Of a stretch of 64,000 nt of DNA, positions 18,004 to 26,609 are shown piece after piece; positions within the stretch are counted from its first letter, which is position 1, and each line of letters opens with the position of its first letter. Source of the DNA: DAIDKA01 sp963726995 (GTDB lineage: Bacteria; Pseudomonadota; Gammaproteobacteria; Steroidobacterales; Steroidobacteraceae); the NCBI GenBank assembly GCA_963726995.1, contig CAVSEP010000006.1, positions 1,302,001-1,366,000 of the forward strand. Direction: 5' to 3'. The position numbers were made by a program, and so were the translations under genes. Below the pieces are notes generated by a model that was given only the letters and a program-made list of their open reading frames with translations, was not told the DNA's origin and did not search any database.

Positions 18004-19353
18004 TTGAGCCTGCGGCTGCAGATCAACCTCATCATTGCGGTCATGATGACCCTGTTCATCGGCACCCTGGTGTACCAGCAGATCGAGGACACCCGCAGCA
18101 GCGTGCGCGAAGAGACCGAAGGCGCGAACCGTGTCGCCATCCAGCTGCTGACCGCCGTTTCCGGCGTGTACGAGGAATCGGGGGTGCGCGGCATGATGAG
18201 CTTTCTGCATCAGCTGGGCCGGATTCGGGCCAACGACGTGTCGCTCTATGATTCGTCCGGCCGGCTCATCTATTCCTCGCCGCAGTCGCTCTACAAGGCA
18301 GGGCGCGCGGCGCCCGCCTGGTACAGCGCACTGGTGGCGCCGCTGGCGGGACCTGCGCAAATCAGCATCGACGGCGGACGCCTTCTCATCCAGGCGAACT
18401 CGTCGCGGGCCGTGCTGGATGGGTGGGATAGTCTGATGCAGCTGCTGTGGGTGGGCGCGATCGCGCTCGCCGTCATCAATCTTGCGGTGTTCTGGTTCGC
18501 CGGACGCATCCTCAGGCCCCTGCAGATCGTGGTGGAAGGTCTCAAGCGCATGGAGGCCGGGGATTACGGGGCCCGACTACCCGAGCTGGGCGGTCGTGAA
18601 GGCCGCCTGATGAGCGCGACCTTCAATCGCACCGCCCAGGCGGTGGCGGACAGCGTGGCTGACCGGCGCGCCGCCGCGGAGGCGCAGGACCGCTTGCGCG
18701 AAAACCGCGAACTCACGCAGATGATCCAAAGCCATATCGAAGAAGAACGGCGGCTCATCGCCCGCGAGCTGCATGATGAGCTCGGCCAGTCCATCACCGC
18801 GATCCGCAGCTTCGGCCTGATCATCCAGCAGCAGGCGCGCCCCGAGGATGAGCGGGTGGCGGAGGCCGCACGGCTGCTCGTCGACACGGCAGGGCAGATG
18901 TACCAGGCGGTGCACGAAATGATTCCGCGCTTGAGGCCCTTCGCACTGGACTCCTTCGGTCTGGGCGATGCGGTCGCGGACCTGGTGGCCGCCTGGCGTG
19001 CGCGCCACACCGGCGTGCCAATCGTGCTGCAGCTGGCCGATCCCCTGCCGCAGCTTGGCGCCACGCAGTCCCTGTGCGCCTATCGTATTCTGCAGGAGGC
19101 TCTGACCAATGCCTTCCGCCACGCGGCGGCCAGGCAGGTCACGGTATCGGTGGGGACCGAGGCCGATGAGCTGGTGGTGCGGGTCAGCGATGACGGGATC
19201 GGGCTGGATCCGGGCTGGGAACACAGTGGACACTACGGCGTGCGCGGCATGCGCGAGCGTGCGGTCGCCTCAGGAGGCAGTTTGCAGCTGATTTCAGGTC
19301 CGCATCAGGGCACTCAGGTCGTGGCCCGACTGCCGCTGACCGTGCAGCCATGA
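18004..19353 (+). CDS. Membrane sensor histidine kinase, MoxY/NarL-system type
   Basis: 449 aa with a likely TTG start, chosen because the first membrane helix follows at once. TM1 is about residues 7-25, a periplasmic LapD/MoxY-like sensor about 26-145, TM2 about 146-168 and HAMP about 170-220. The HisKA_3 dimer helix has the phosphorylated His in LIARELHDELGQSITAI. The HATPase domain has its N box in LTNAFRHAAARQ, a G box in DDGIGLD, and GVRGMRERA. MoxY-type kinases regulate alcohol dehydrogenase genes in methylotrophs. The response regulator overlaps by ATGA. Confidence 0.88.
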   Translation: MSLRLQINLIIAVMMTLFIGTLVYQQIEDTRSSVREETEGANRVAIQLLTAVSGVYEESGVRGMMSFLHQLGRIRANDVSLYDSSGRLIYSSPQSLYKAGRAAPAWYSALVAPLAGPAQISIDGGRLLIQANSSRAVLDGWDSLMQLLWVGAIALAVINLAVFWFAGRILRPLQIVVEGLKRMEAGDYGARLPELGGREGRLMSATFNRTAQAVADSVADRRAAAEAQDRLRENRELTQMIQSHIEEERRLIARELHDELGQSITAIRSFGLIIQQQARPEDERVAEAARLLVDTAGQMYQAVHEMIPRLRPFALDSFGLGDAVADLVAAWRARHTGVPIVLQLADPLPQLGATQSLCAYRILQEALTNAFRHAAARQVTVSVGTEADELVVRVSDDGIGLDPGWEHSGHYGVRGMRERAVASGGSLQLISGPHQGTQVVARLPLTVQP

Positions 19354-19988
19354 GTCGCACGACGGTGATGCTGGTCGATGACCATGCCGTGGTGCGCGTG
19401 GGTTTCCGCCTGCTGCTGCAAGCGGCGCAGGACCTGCTGGTGGTCGGGGAGGCCGAAAGCGGGGAGCAAGCCATATCGCTGTATGCGGATGCCAGGCCCG
19501 ATATCGTCGTCATGGATCTGGCCATGGCGGGCGCCGGAGGCATCGAAGCCATCAAACGCATCGTCGCCCGCGATGAAGGGGCACGAATCCTGGCGCTCTC
19601 GGCGCATGAGGACTTAAGTCACCCGAAGCGCGCCCTGAAGGCCGGCGCGCTGGGATATCTTTCCAAGCGGACGGCGCCGGAAACCCTGATCGAGGCCGTT
19701 CGCATCGTGGCCGCCGGGGGCATGTACATCGATGCGGCCATCGCCCGGCACATGGCCGCGCAGGATCTTTCCGGCAGCAACAGTCCGATCGAGCAGCTCT
19801 CGGAGCGCGAATTCCAGGTCTTCGTGCAATTGGCGCATGGGGTATCGGTTAACCGGATTGCAGAAATGCTGCACCTGAGCCCGAGTACCGTGGGCACGCA
19901 CCTCTACAACATCAAGCAGAAACTGGCGGTCGGCAATCAGGCTGAGCTGACCCTCATAGCCGTGCAAAACGGCCTGATCAAGGTCTAG
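19350..19988 (+). CDS. LuxR/NarL-family response regulator
   Basis: 212 aa partner of the kinase just upstream (ATGA overlap at 19350). The receiver has acidic residues in LVDDHAVVRVGF, the phosphoacceptor Asp in IVVMDLAMAG and the conserved Lys in YLSKRTAPETL. The C-terminal LuxR helix-turn-helix is LSEREFQVFVQLAHGVSVNR followed by IAEMLHLSPSTVGTHLYNIK. It is expected to activate PQQ or alcohol-oxidation genes such as the divergent pqqC; that target is inferred only from position. The last four bases (CTAG) overlap the convergent mobB stop. Confidence 0.92.
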   Translation: MSRTTVMLVDDHAVVRVGFRLLLQAAQDLLVVGEAESGEQAISLYADARPDIVVMDLAMAGAGGIEAIKRIVARDEGARILALSAHEDLSHPKRALKAGALGYLSKRTAPETLIEAVRIVAAGGMYIDAAIARHMAAQDLSGSNSPIEQLSEREFQVFVQLAHGVSVNRIAEMLHLSPSTVGTHLYNIKQKLAVGNQAELTLIAVQNGLIKV

Positions 19989-20521
19989 ACGAGTCTCGCC
20001 AGTACCTCATCGAGCGTCTCGGCCTTTTCGATGACCAGCACTGCAACAGCTTCGATGTCATTGAGGTCAACCACGGGAATTCCGGCATCCGGCAGCCGCC
20101 GATCGCTGGCGACGGCCACGATGTGCGGGTCCTCCCGGTACAGCGCCGCGTTGCCGGCGGCTTCCCGGAAGACCTCCAGTTTGGGATGCCGCTCGGCCTT
20201 GAAGCCTTCGACCAGCATCAGGTCGCAGGGTGATACCCGCCGCAGCAGCTGGGCCAAGGTCGGCTCCGGCTCCTCGGCCAGCTCGTGCATCTGCGCCCAA
20301 CGCCGCGCGGAGCAGATGATGACTTCGCCGGCGCCGGCCGCACGGTGTTCGTAGGAGTCCTTGCCGGGTTGGTCCACGTCGAAGTTGTGATGGGCGTGCT
20401 TGAGGGTCGCGACGCGCAGGCCCCGAGCGACCAGTAGCGGAATGAGCCTGACGATCAGCGTCGTCTTGCCCGATCCGCTCCAGCCGGCAATGCCCAAAAC
20501 GCGCGCGCGACTCGTAGTCAT
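19985..20521 (-). CDS. mobB: Molybdopterin-guanine dinucleotide biosynthesis protein MobB
   Basis: 178 aa P-loop GTPase-like protein. Walker A is IAGWSGSGKTTLIVRLIPLL, and LKHAHHNFDVDQPGKDSYEH is a family signature. MobB assists MobA in attaching GMP to molybdopterin, forming the bis-MGD cofactor needed by FdsA in this window. It lies 8 bases after moeA in the same direction, so the two form a cofactor operon. Intact and normal in length. Confidence 0.93.
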   Translation of the reverse strand: MTTSRARVLGIAGWSGSGKTTLIVRLIPLLVARGLRVATLKHAHHNFDVDQPGKDSYEHRAAGAGEVIICSARRWAQMHELAEEPEPTLAQLLRRVSPCDLMLVEGFKAERHPKLEVFREAAGNAALYREDPHIVAVASDRRLPDAGIPVVDLNDIEAVAVLVIEKAETLDEVLARLV

Positions 20522-20529
20522 TTGCGCCC

Positions 20530-21793
20530 CTACCAGCGATACAGGTCCGCGACGAACCCTTCCGGGTGCGGTTCGGCGCTGGGTGGCAGTTCCACGAAAC
20601 CATCAGTGCTGGTCAGTGCCAGGAAATCCCCGGGCCCGTTGGTTCGCCGCGGCACGGCGCGTGGACCCGCGGAATCGTACTGCAGGGCGACGGGCAGGAA
20701 GTAGGCGAAACTCGCGCGCGCCAGGGATACCGGCGCAGCCAGCGCAATGCGCTCGGTTTGGGTTCGGTGCGCGCCCATCGCCGCGAACGCTGCGGGGATG
20801 ACGTAGCGGATCAGGCAAGTGAGCGTGGCAATCGGGTTTCCGGGCAGGCCGAACACCGCGCATCCGGCCTCGTGGACGCCGAACCACATGGGCTTGCCGG
20901 GGCGTTGCGCGACCTGGGCGAAGACCTCGCGCACACCCAGGTTCTTGAGTACCTGTGGCACGTAGTCGAACTTCCCCTTGGACACCCCGCCGCTCAGTAT
21001 CAGTACATCGCGGCTACGCAGATGCAGCTGCAGCCGCTCATGCAACCGGGCCTCATCGTCGCCCAGGTGATCGTTCTGCACATCTTCAAAGTGCCGCGCG
21101 CGCAGCGCCGTCAGGATCGAATAGGCGTTTGAGCGGCGGATCTGGAAGTCGGCGATCGGCCGCCCCGGCTCGACCAGTTCATCGCCGGTGGACACGATCA
21201 TGAAGCGCGGCTGCGCGCTCACCCGCACGCTGGCCAGTCCTGCCGAGGCCGCGACCGCTATCTGCGGCGGGCCCAGCCGCACGCCGGCCTTCAACATGAC
21301 GACGCCCGCCCGGCCATCCTCACCGCGGCGCTGGATGTTGCGGAACCGCGCGCCCTTGGCGCCATCCTTGAGCCGCGCCACGCCGTCGGCTTCCGAATAC
21401 TCCTCCTGGGGAATGACGCAGTCGGCGCCGTCGGGCAGGACTGCGCCGGTCATCACGTCGACCGCCGCATCCGGGCCCTGCAACCGCAGCGGTGGCGAAC
21501 CTGCGCCCTGGATCGCCTGGATGGCAAAACGGCGGTTGCCGCGCGCCAGCGAGCGACTGTCGATTGCGATTCCGTCCATGCACACCCGATCGAACGGTGG
21601 ATTGTCCCGTTCCGGGAAGATGTCCTCGCGCAGGATCTGCCCCGGGCATTGCGCCAGCGGGCGCGATTCGACGCCGAGCCGCAGCAGCTGGGCGTCAATG
21701 GCGGCCTGGGCCAGGTGTGTGGACAGGGGCGTAGGTGCTCGCTTCGTCGCCTCGATTTTGGCGTCGGAAAATGGGCCGCTGGTTGAGATTCAT
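20530..21793 (-). CDS. moeA: Molybdopterin molybdenumtransferase MoeA (one frameshift near the start)
   Basis: About 420 aa when reconstructed. MoeA inserts molybdate into adenylylated molybdopterin. Visible motifs: PPFDRVCMDGIAIDS, DVMTGAVLPDGADCVIPQEE, the MoCF-like IVSTGDELVEPGRP and RRSNAYSI, then DVLILSGGVSKGKFDYVPQV and FGLPGNPIAT. The ATG at 21793 begins MNLNQRPI; an extra base in the four-base A run at 21768-21771 (T on the coding strand) then shifts the frame. With one base removed it continues SDAKIEATKRAPTPLS into the main body. A shorter frame opening at GTG 21585 would lose the N-terminal domain. Operon with mobB. Confidence 0.88.
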
Positions 21794-21855
21794 TGTAACG
21801 AATGCGACCCGCGGGCGCAGGCCCGCGCGGGGGGTAATCTGGGTACACTGAAACC

Positions 21856-23142
21856 ATGACCGGCGGCCAACCCAAAGCGACGCTCACCCGCAATCAGACC
21901 CTGTGGGAAACCTTGGGTCCGGGGCTCATCACGGGCGCCGCGGATGACGATCCCAGCGGCATCGCCACTTACTCGCAGGTGGGTGCGTCATTCGGCTACT
22001 CGATGCTCTGGACGGCGCTTTTCACCTGGCCGCTGATGGTCGGCATCCAGGTGGTCTGCGCGCGCATCGGCCGGGTCTCCGGCAGCGGCATCGCAGCCAA
22101 CATGCGCGCCTACAGCAGGCCCGGGCTGCTCTATGGCGCGGTCGGATTGCTGCTGGTCGCCAACACCATCAACATTGCCGCCGATGTCGGTGCGATGGGC
22201 GCGGCGCTGAAGCTGCTGATCGGCGGTCCGGCGCAACTGTATGCCGTATTGTTCGGAGTGGTGTCACTGCTGCTGCAGGTGTTCGTTCCCTTTCCGCGCT
22301 ACTCGCCGTTCCTCAAGGTGCTCACCCTCGCGCTGTTTGCGTACGTTGCCACGGTATTCATCGTCCGGGTGCCCTGGAGCCAGGTGCTCTACCAGACGCT
22401 GGTCCCCGCCGTCAGCTTCGATGTGCACTATGTCGTCGCCACCGTCGCCGTGTTCGGCACCACCATCAGCCCCTACCTTTTTTTCTGGCAGGCCTCGCAG
22501 GAGGTGGAGGAGCAGCGCGCCACACCGGCGGAACAACCCCTCAAGGTCGCGCCCGAACAGGCGGTGCGCAACCTGCGGCGTATCAAGATCGACACCTACG
22601 TCGGCATGGCCTTTTCCAATCTGATTTCGTTCTTCATCATTCTGACGGCAGCGGTGACCTTGCATGCGCACGGGCTGACTCATGTCGATACATCGGCGCA
22701 GGCGGCTGAAGCGCTGCGTCCGCTGGCCGGCCCGTTTGCCTTCTTTCTGTTTGCCGCCGGCATCGTCGGCACCGGACTGCTGGCGGTGCCGGTGCTGGCC
22801 GGATCCGCGGCCTACGCCGTGGCGGAAGCCTTCGACTGGCGCATCGGCCTGGGCCGGCGAGTCAGACAGGCCCGCGGCTTCTACGGCATCCTGACGGTCG
22901 CCAGCCTCCTGGGCGTAGCGCTGAACTTCACGCCGGTGGATCCGATCAAGGCGCTGTTCTGGAGTGCGGTCATCAACGGCGTCATCGCCGTGCCGATCAT
23001 GGTCATCGTCATGCTGCTGTCGGCCAGCAGGGAAGTGATGGGCGATTTCGTCGTCCGGGGCGCGCTGCGCTGGTTGGGCTGGGCCGCTACGGCAGTCATG
23101 GGAATCGCGGTGCTGGTGATGATCGCGACGTGGGGCCGCTGA
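21856..23142 (+). CDS. Nramp-superfamily metal transporter, non-canonical motifs
   Basis: 428 aa inner-membrane protein with about 11 helices. Helix 1 carries GAADDDPSGIATYS (residues about 27-40) in place of the canonical DPGN motif. Helix 6 reads TISPYLFFWQASQE, lacking the MPH motif whose methionine binds soft transition metals. This places it in an Nramp-related branch whose substrates may be magnesium or another hard cation, or unknown. It is divergent from moeA across a 62-base gap and stands alone otherwise. Intact. Confidence 0.85.
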   Translation: MTGGQPKATLTRNQTLWETLGPGLITGAADDDPSGIATYSQVGASFGYSMLWTALFTWPLMVGIQVVCARIGRVSGSGIAANMRAYSRPGLLYGAVGLLLVANTINIAADVGAMGAALKLLIGGPAQLYAVLFGVVSLLLQVFVPFPRYSPFLKVLTLALFAYVATVFIVRVPWSQVLYQTLVPAVSFDVHYVVATVAVFGTTISPYLFFWQASQEVEEQRATPAEQPLKVAPEQAVRNLRRIKIDTYVGMAFSNLISFFIILTAAVTLHAHGLTHVDTSAQAAEALRPLAGPFAFFLFAAGIVGTGLLAVPVLAGSAAYAVAEAFDWRIGLGRRVRQARGFYGILTVASLLGVALNFTPVDPIKALFWSAVINGVIAVPIMVIVMLLSASREVMGDFVVRGALRWLGWAATAVMGIAVLVMIATWGR

Positions 23143-23170
23143 GGGCAGCGCCACCGCGCGCTGTATTGAA

Positions 23171-23182
23171 CGGTATATACCG
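23171..23182. promoter_or_regulatory. 12-base palindrome upstream of the cytochrome c gene
   Basis: CGGTATATACCG is a perfect palindrome about 93 bases before the cytochrome c ATG, in the 132-base gap after the Nramp-like gene. Its size and sequence are typical of an operator for a TetR-like or other dimeric regulator, and its centre could overlap a promoter. No regulator gene lies beside it. Confidence 0.4.
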
Positions 23183-23274
23183 AAGCATGCCCACCGGTGT
23201 TTTGTTGCAGCGGCCGTCGTTCATATGCTCAAATCTGCGGCCACGCTGAGCCATGGCGTTGAGGGGATCGTCAG

Positions 23275-24612
23275 ATGAAACGCTCGCGCATAATCATTGG
23301 TGTCGTCGTGCTCGTGATCCTGGTGATCATGGCGCGGATCATGATCGTCCCCGGCCCCATGGCGTTTGCCACCGGACAACGGGTACCGCTGGCGCAGTAC
23401 CAGAGCAATCCCACCGGAGTCCCGGCGGACCTCACGGCGAGCGATCCGCTGGCACATGGCCGCTACCTGGTCCAGGCCGCCGACTGCGAGGCCTGCCATA
23501 CCGCCGAGGGCGGCAAGCCGTTTGCCGGCGGCCGGCCGTTCCAGACGGCCTTCGGAACCATCTATTCGCCGAATATCACCCCCGATGCCAAGACCGGCAT
23601 CGGCGAGTGGAGCGATGCGGACTTCCTGACCGCGGTGCATGAAGGCCGCGATCGCAGTGGCCAGCACCTGTATCCGGCCTTTCCATACGCTGCCTACACG
23701 TATCTGACCGACCAGGACGTGAAGGACATCAAGGCCTACATATTCAGCGTGCCGCCCGTGAGCAATGTCGCTCCCGCCAATACGCTGCGTTTCCCCTACA
23801 ACCAGCGCGGCCTGATGGCGATCTGGGCCATGCTCTACAACCCCGACAAGCGCTTTGAGCCGGTTGCGGATCGCTCGCCGACCTGGAACCGCGGCGCCTA
23901 TCTGGTCGAATCCCTGGGGCACTGCGGCGATTGCCACACCCCGCGCACGCTGCTGCAGGCGCTGGACAACCGCAACAAATTCGCCGGCGGCATGGCCGAA
24001 GGCTGGCGCGCCTACAACCTGAGCAGCGACTCGGCCTCCGGCATCGGCACCTGGACCAAGGATGAGATGCTGCAGTATCTGTCGACCGGACACTCGATGA
24101 ACCGCGGTTCGGCCTTCGGGCCCATGGCGCAGGCCGTGCACCTGAGCTTCCAGAATCTGACGGCCTCGGATCTGGGTGCGATTGCCGAGTACGTGCGCAG
24201 CGTTCCGGCGGTCTCGAGCCCGGATCTGCCGGCGCCGAAGCTGGCGCGCTCTTCCGCAGTGCCGGGCGAAGGCGAGGCGACGGATGACAAGCTGGCGGCC
24301 GGACGCCATCTGTTCGCCGGCACCTGCAGCGGCTGTCATTCCTGGACCGGCGTCAGTGATTTCATTCCCTATGCATCCCTGACGGGGACCCGCGCGGTCA
24401 ATGATCCGAGTGCGACCAATGTGGCTATGGCGGTGCTGCGCGGCGCCAGTCCGCTACCGGCTGCCGGCGCCATCGCGACCATGCCCGCGTTTGCAGCGAC
24501 CCTGACGGATGACCAGATTGCCGCGGTCTCCAACTATGTCATCGCCCGGTTCGGCGCCCAGCCGTCCTCGATCACGGCTGAGGAAGTCGGGAAGCTGCGC
24601 AGCAACCTGTAG
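23275..24612 (+). CDS. Membrane-anchored triheme cytochrome c, dehydrogenase electron-acceptor subunit
   Basis: 445 aa. An N-terminal hydrophobic segment (IIIGVVVLVILVIMARIMIV) exports the protein and may anchor it. Three CxxCH heme sites are visible: CEACHT, CGDCHT and CSGCHS, spread over the length, as in cytochrome subunits of membrane alcohol, gluconate and aldehyde dehydrogenases. These pass electrons from the dehydrogenase to ubiquinone or an oxidase. No dehydrogenase large subunit is adjacent, so its partner lies elsewhere. With pqqC 6 kb away, a PQQ-dependent enzyme is a reasonable guess. Confidence 0.88.
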   Translation: MKRSRIIIGVVVLVILVIMARIMIVPGPMAFATGQRVPLAQYQSNPTGVPADLTASDPLAHGRYLVQAADCEACHTAEGGKPFAGGRPFQTAFGTIYSPNITPDAKTGIGEWSDADFLTAVHEGRDRSGQHLYPAFPYAAYTYLTDQDVKDIKAYIFSVPPVSNVAPANTLRFPYNQRGLMAIWAMLYNPDKRFEPVADRSPTWNRGAYLVESLGHCGDCHTPRTLLQALDNRNKFAGGMAEGWRAYNLSSDSASGIGTWTKDEMLQYLSTGHSMNRGSAFGPMAQAVHLSFQNLTASDLGAIAEYVRSVPAVSSPDLPAPKLARSSAVPGEGEATDDKLAAGRHLFAGTCSGCHSWTGVSDFIPYASLTGTRAVNDPSATNVAMAVLRGASPLPAAGAIATMPAFAATLTDDQIAAVSNYVIARFGAQPSSITAEEVGKLRSNL

Positions 24613-24668
24613 GCCCGCCGGGGCCCATCTGCCTGCATCCGGGCGCCGGGGGCGTCCGTATATAGGGG

Positions 24669-25238
24669 ATGAGAAACCAAAGCGCGGCCGTTCTGCCCGG
24701 ACTTTTCCTGGCCCTGATGGGCCTGGCTGGCTGCCAGACCCGCACCTATCCGCCGCTGCAGCGGGCGCAGTCCGTGGACATCCCGCGCTTCATGGGACCC
24801 TGGTACGTCATTGGCTGTATTCCCAGTCTTATCGAGCGCCACGAATACGATGCCGTTGAATCCTACTCCCTGGACCCGCAAGGTCGGATCCACACGGTCT
24901 TCACCTATCGGGATGGCAGTTTCGAAGCTCCGATCAGACGCATGACTCCGGTGGGCTTCGTGACCCCGGGCACCCGGGGCACGGTCTGGGGCATGCGCTT
25001 CATCTGGCCGATCAAGGCCGACTATCGGGTAATGTTCGTGAAGCCGGACTATAGTCAAACGGTCATCGGGCGCGAGAAGCGCGACTACGCTTGGATCATG
25101 GCGCGATCACCGACAATGCCGGATTCTGACTATCAGGCCTTGAGCGCGCTGCTGAGCAGCCAGGGCTACGACATCCATCTGCTGCGCAAGGTGCCGCAGC
25201 GGCCGGCTCCGGTGCCCGGCCCCAAGAACCATGACTGA
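24669..25238 (+). CDS. blc: Outer-membrane lipocalin lipoprotein, Blc-like
   Basis: 189 aa. Lipoprotein signal with lipobox LAGC; the mature protein begins with Cys. The lipocalin motif FMGPWYVIGCIPSLIER is near the N-terminus, and the rest forms the beta barrel. E. coli Blc binds lysophospholipids and fatty acids and is induced by membrane stress. The final TGA overlaps the ATG of the ECF sigma factor by 8 bases (25231-25238), making it the first gene of the sigma/lipid operon. This matches a role in handling altered membrane lipids. Confidence 0.9.
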   Translation: MRNQSAAVLPGLFLALMGLAGCQTRTYPPLQRAQSVDIPRFMGPWYVIGCIPSLIERHEYDAVESYSLDPQGRIHTVFTYRDGSFEAPIRRMTPVGFVTPGTRGTVWGMRFIWPIKADYRVMFVKPDYSQTVIGREKRDYAWIMARSPTMPDSDYQALSALLSSQGYDIHLLRKVPQRPAPVPGPKNHD

Positions 25239-25783
25239 GGGCGGCACTTCGCTGGAAGACCTGCTGGCCCAGGTTGCCTTAGGGAACCGGGCGGCTTTCG
25301 AGGCGCTGTACCGGGGCACTTCGAATCGGCTGTTCGGCATCTGCCTGCGTGTGCTGGCCCAGCGCTCCGAGGCCGAGGATGCCCTGCAGGAGGTCTATAC
25401 GGCCGTGTGGCGCAAGGCCGCGCAATTCGATCCCGCGAAAGCCAGCGCGACGGCGTGGCTGGCGATGATCGCGCGCAACAAGGCCATCGACCGGCTGCGT
25501 GCCCAGCCCAGCCAGCAGCAACACGGCAGTCTCGACCTCGCCGATGCGCTCGAGGACCCCGGGACCTCGCCGGTCGCAGGCAGTGCAGACCGCCGCCGAT
25601 CGTGCGCAGCTGGAGCAATGCCTGCAGCGCCTCGAGCCGCAGACGCCGTCGCTCATCCGGGCCGCCTTCTTCGACGGACTGACCTACGAGGAACTGGCGG
25701 CGCAGATCGAGGCCCCACTGGGTTCCATCAAGAGCTGGATCCGCCGTGGCCTGCTGCAACTACGGGAGTGCCTGGACCCGTGA
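25231..25783 (+). CDS. ECF sigma factor (one frameshift)
   Basis: About 183 aa when corrected. Sigma-2 covers residues about 10-85 (AFEALYRGTSNRLFGICLRV, EAEDALQEVYTAVWRKAAQF). Sigma-4 covers about 115-180 (LEQCLQRLEPQTPSLIRAAF, LTYEELAAQIEAPLGSIKSW). An extra C in the CCCC run at 25557-25560 shifts the frame in the linker between the domains. Removing it gives EDPGPRRSQAVQ. It directs RNA polymerase to stress promoters, probably including the one before its own operon. Its stop overlaps the GTG start of the anti-sigma gene (GTGA). Confidence 0.88.
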
Positions 25784-26557
25784 ACAGCCCAATGCTGCCA
25801 CCCGAGCCAAACGGGCCCGGGGCGGACGATCCGCCATCAGACGATGTGCTGGCGGGCGAATTCGTGCTGGGCGTGCTGGATGCCGCGCAGCATCGCCAAT
25901 TGCAGGCGCGCGTGGAATCGGATCCGCGTTTTCGCACAGCGGGTCGAGGAATGGGAGCGGCGTTTCGCGCCGCTGCTGACCGACATCGCACCGGTGGCGC
26001 CTCCGGCCCATGTCTGGCCGGCATATGCCGGCGACTGGGATGGGCGCAAGCGGAGTCGCGGCGGTCCGGCTTCTGGCGAGCCTGGGATTCTGGCGTGCGG
26101 CGCACCGTGATCTCGACAGCTGGTCGCCGTCGCCGCCGTCATCGTGACCTGTGGAACGCTCCGCGCCTAACGCACCGCCGCCGGTGGCCTCCCAGCAGGC
26201 GGAGCCCGCGGCCAAGCCGGTCACCCCCTTGTCGCACGATGACGGTACACCGGGCTGGCTGGCCTCGGTGGATGCCGTTCGGGGCACGGTGCTCATGGTT
26301 CCCGTGCCCAGTGCACCGGACCCCCAGGGACGGGTGCCGGAGCTGTGGCTGATTCCGGCCGGCAAGGCGCCCCGTCTCCCTGGGCGCCGTTTCGATCACA
26401 GCTCGCACACCGTCGCGGTACCCGCAAGGCGTCCGGGCGGCCCTGGTGGCAGGCTCGGTGCTGGCGATCACGCTGGAGCCGGCCGACGGGTGTCCCGCAT
26501 GCGGCCCCGAGCGGTGCCGTCATCGCCAAGGGCACGATTCAGGCGGTGGCCTCCTAG
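25780..26557 (+). pseudogene. Anti-sigma factor, RskA/anti-sigma-K-like, heavily frameshifted
   Basis: The reconstructed product is about 255 aa. It starts with GTG 25780 and reads DVLAGEFVLGVLDAAQHRQL, then RVEEWERRFAPLLTDIAP. A membrane segment (LVAVAAVIV) follows near 26115-26145, then the C-terminal domain (GWLASVDAVRGTVLMVPVP, ELWLIPAGKAP, SGAVIAKGTIQAVAS). These pieces lie in different frames. Apparent indels include the T run 25929-25932, two places in 26010-26080, near 26140, the C run 26370-26373 and near 26495. It would hold the ECF factor at the membrane. With this many breaks it may be truly decayed, which would free the sigma factor, or badly read. Confidence 0.75.
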
Positions 26558-26609
26558 GCGAGGGCGGGCCACCGCTGCATCCGGATCCCTGCGCGATCCG
26601 TATTTCCGT

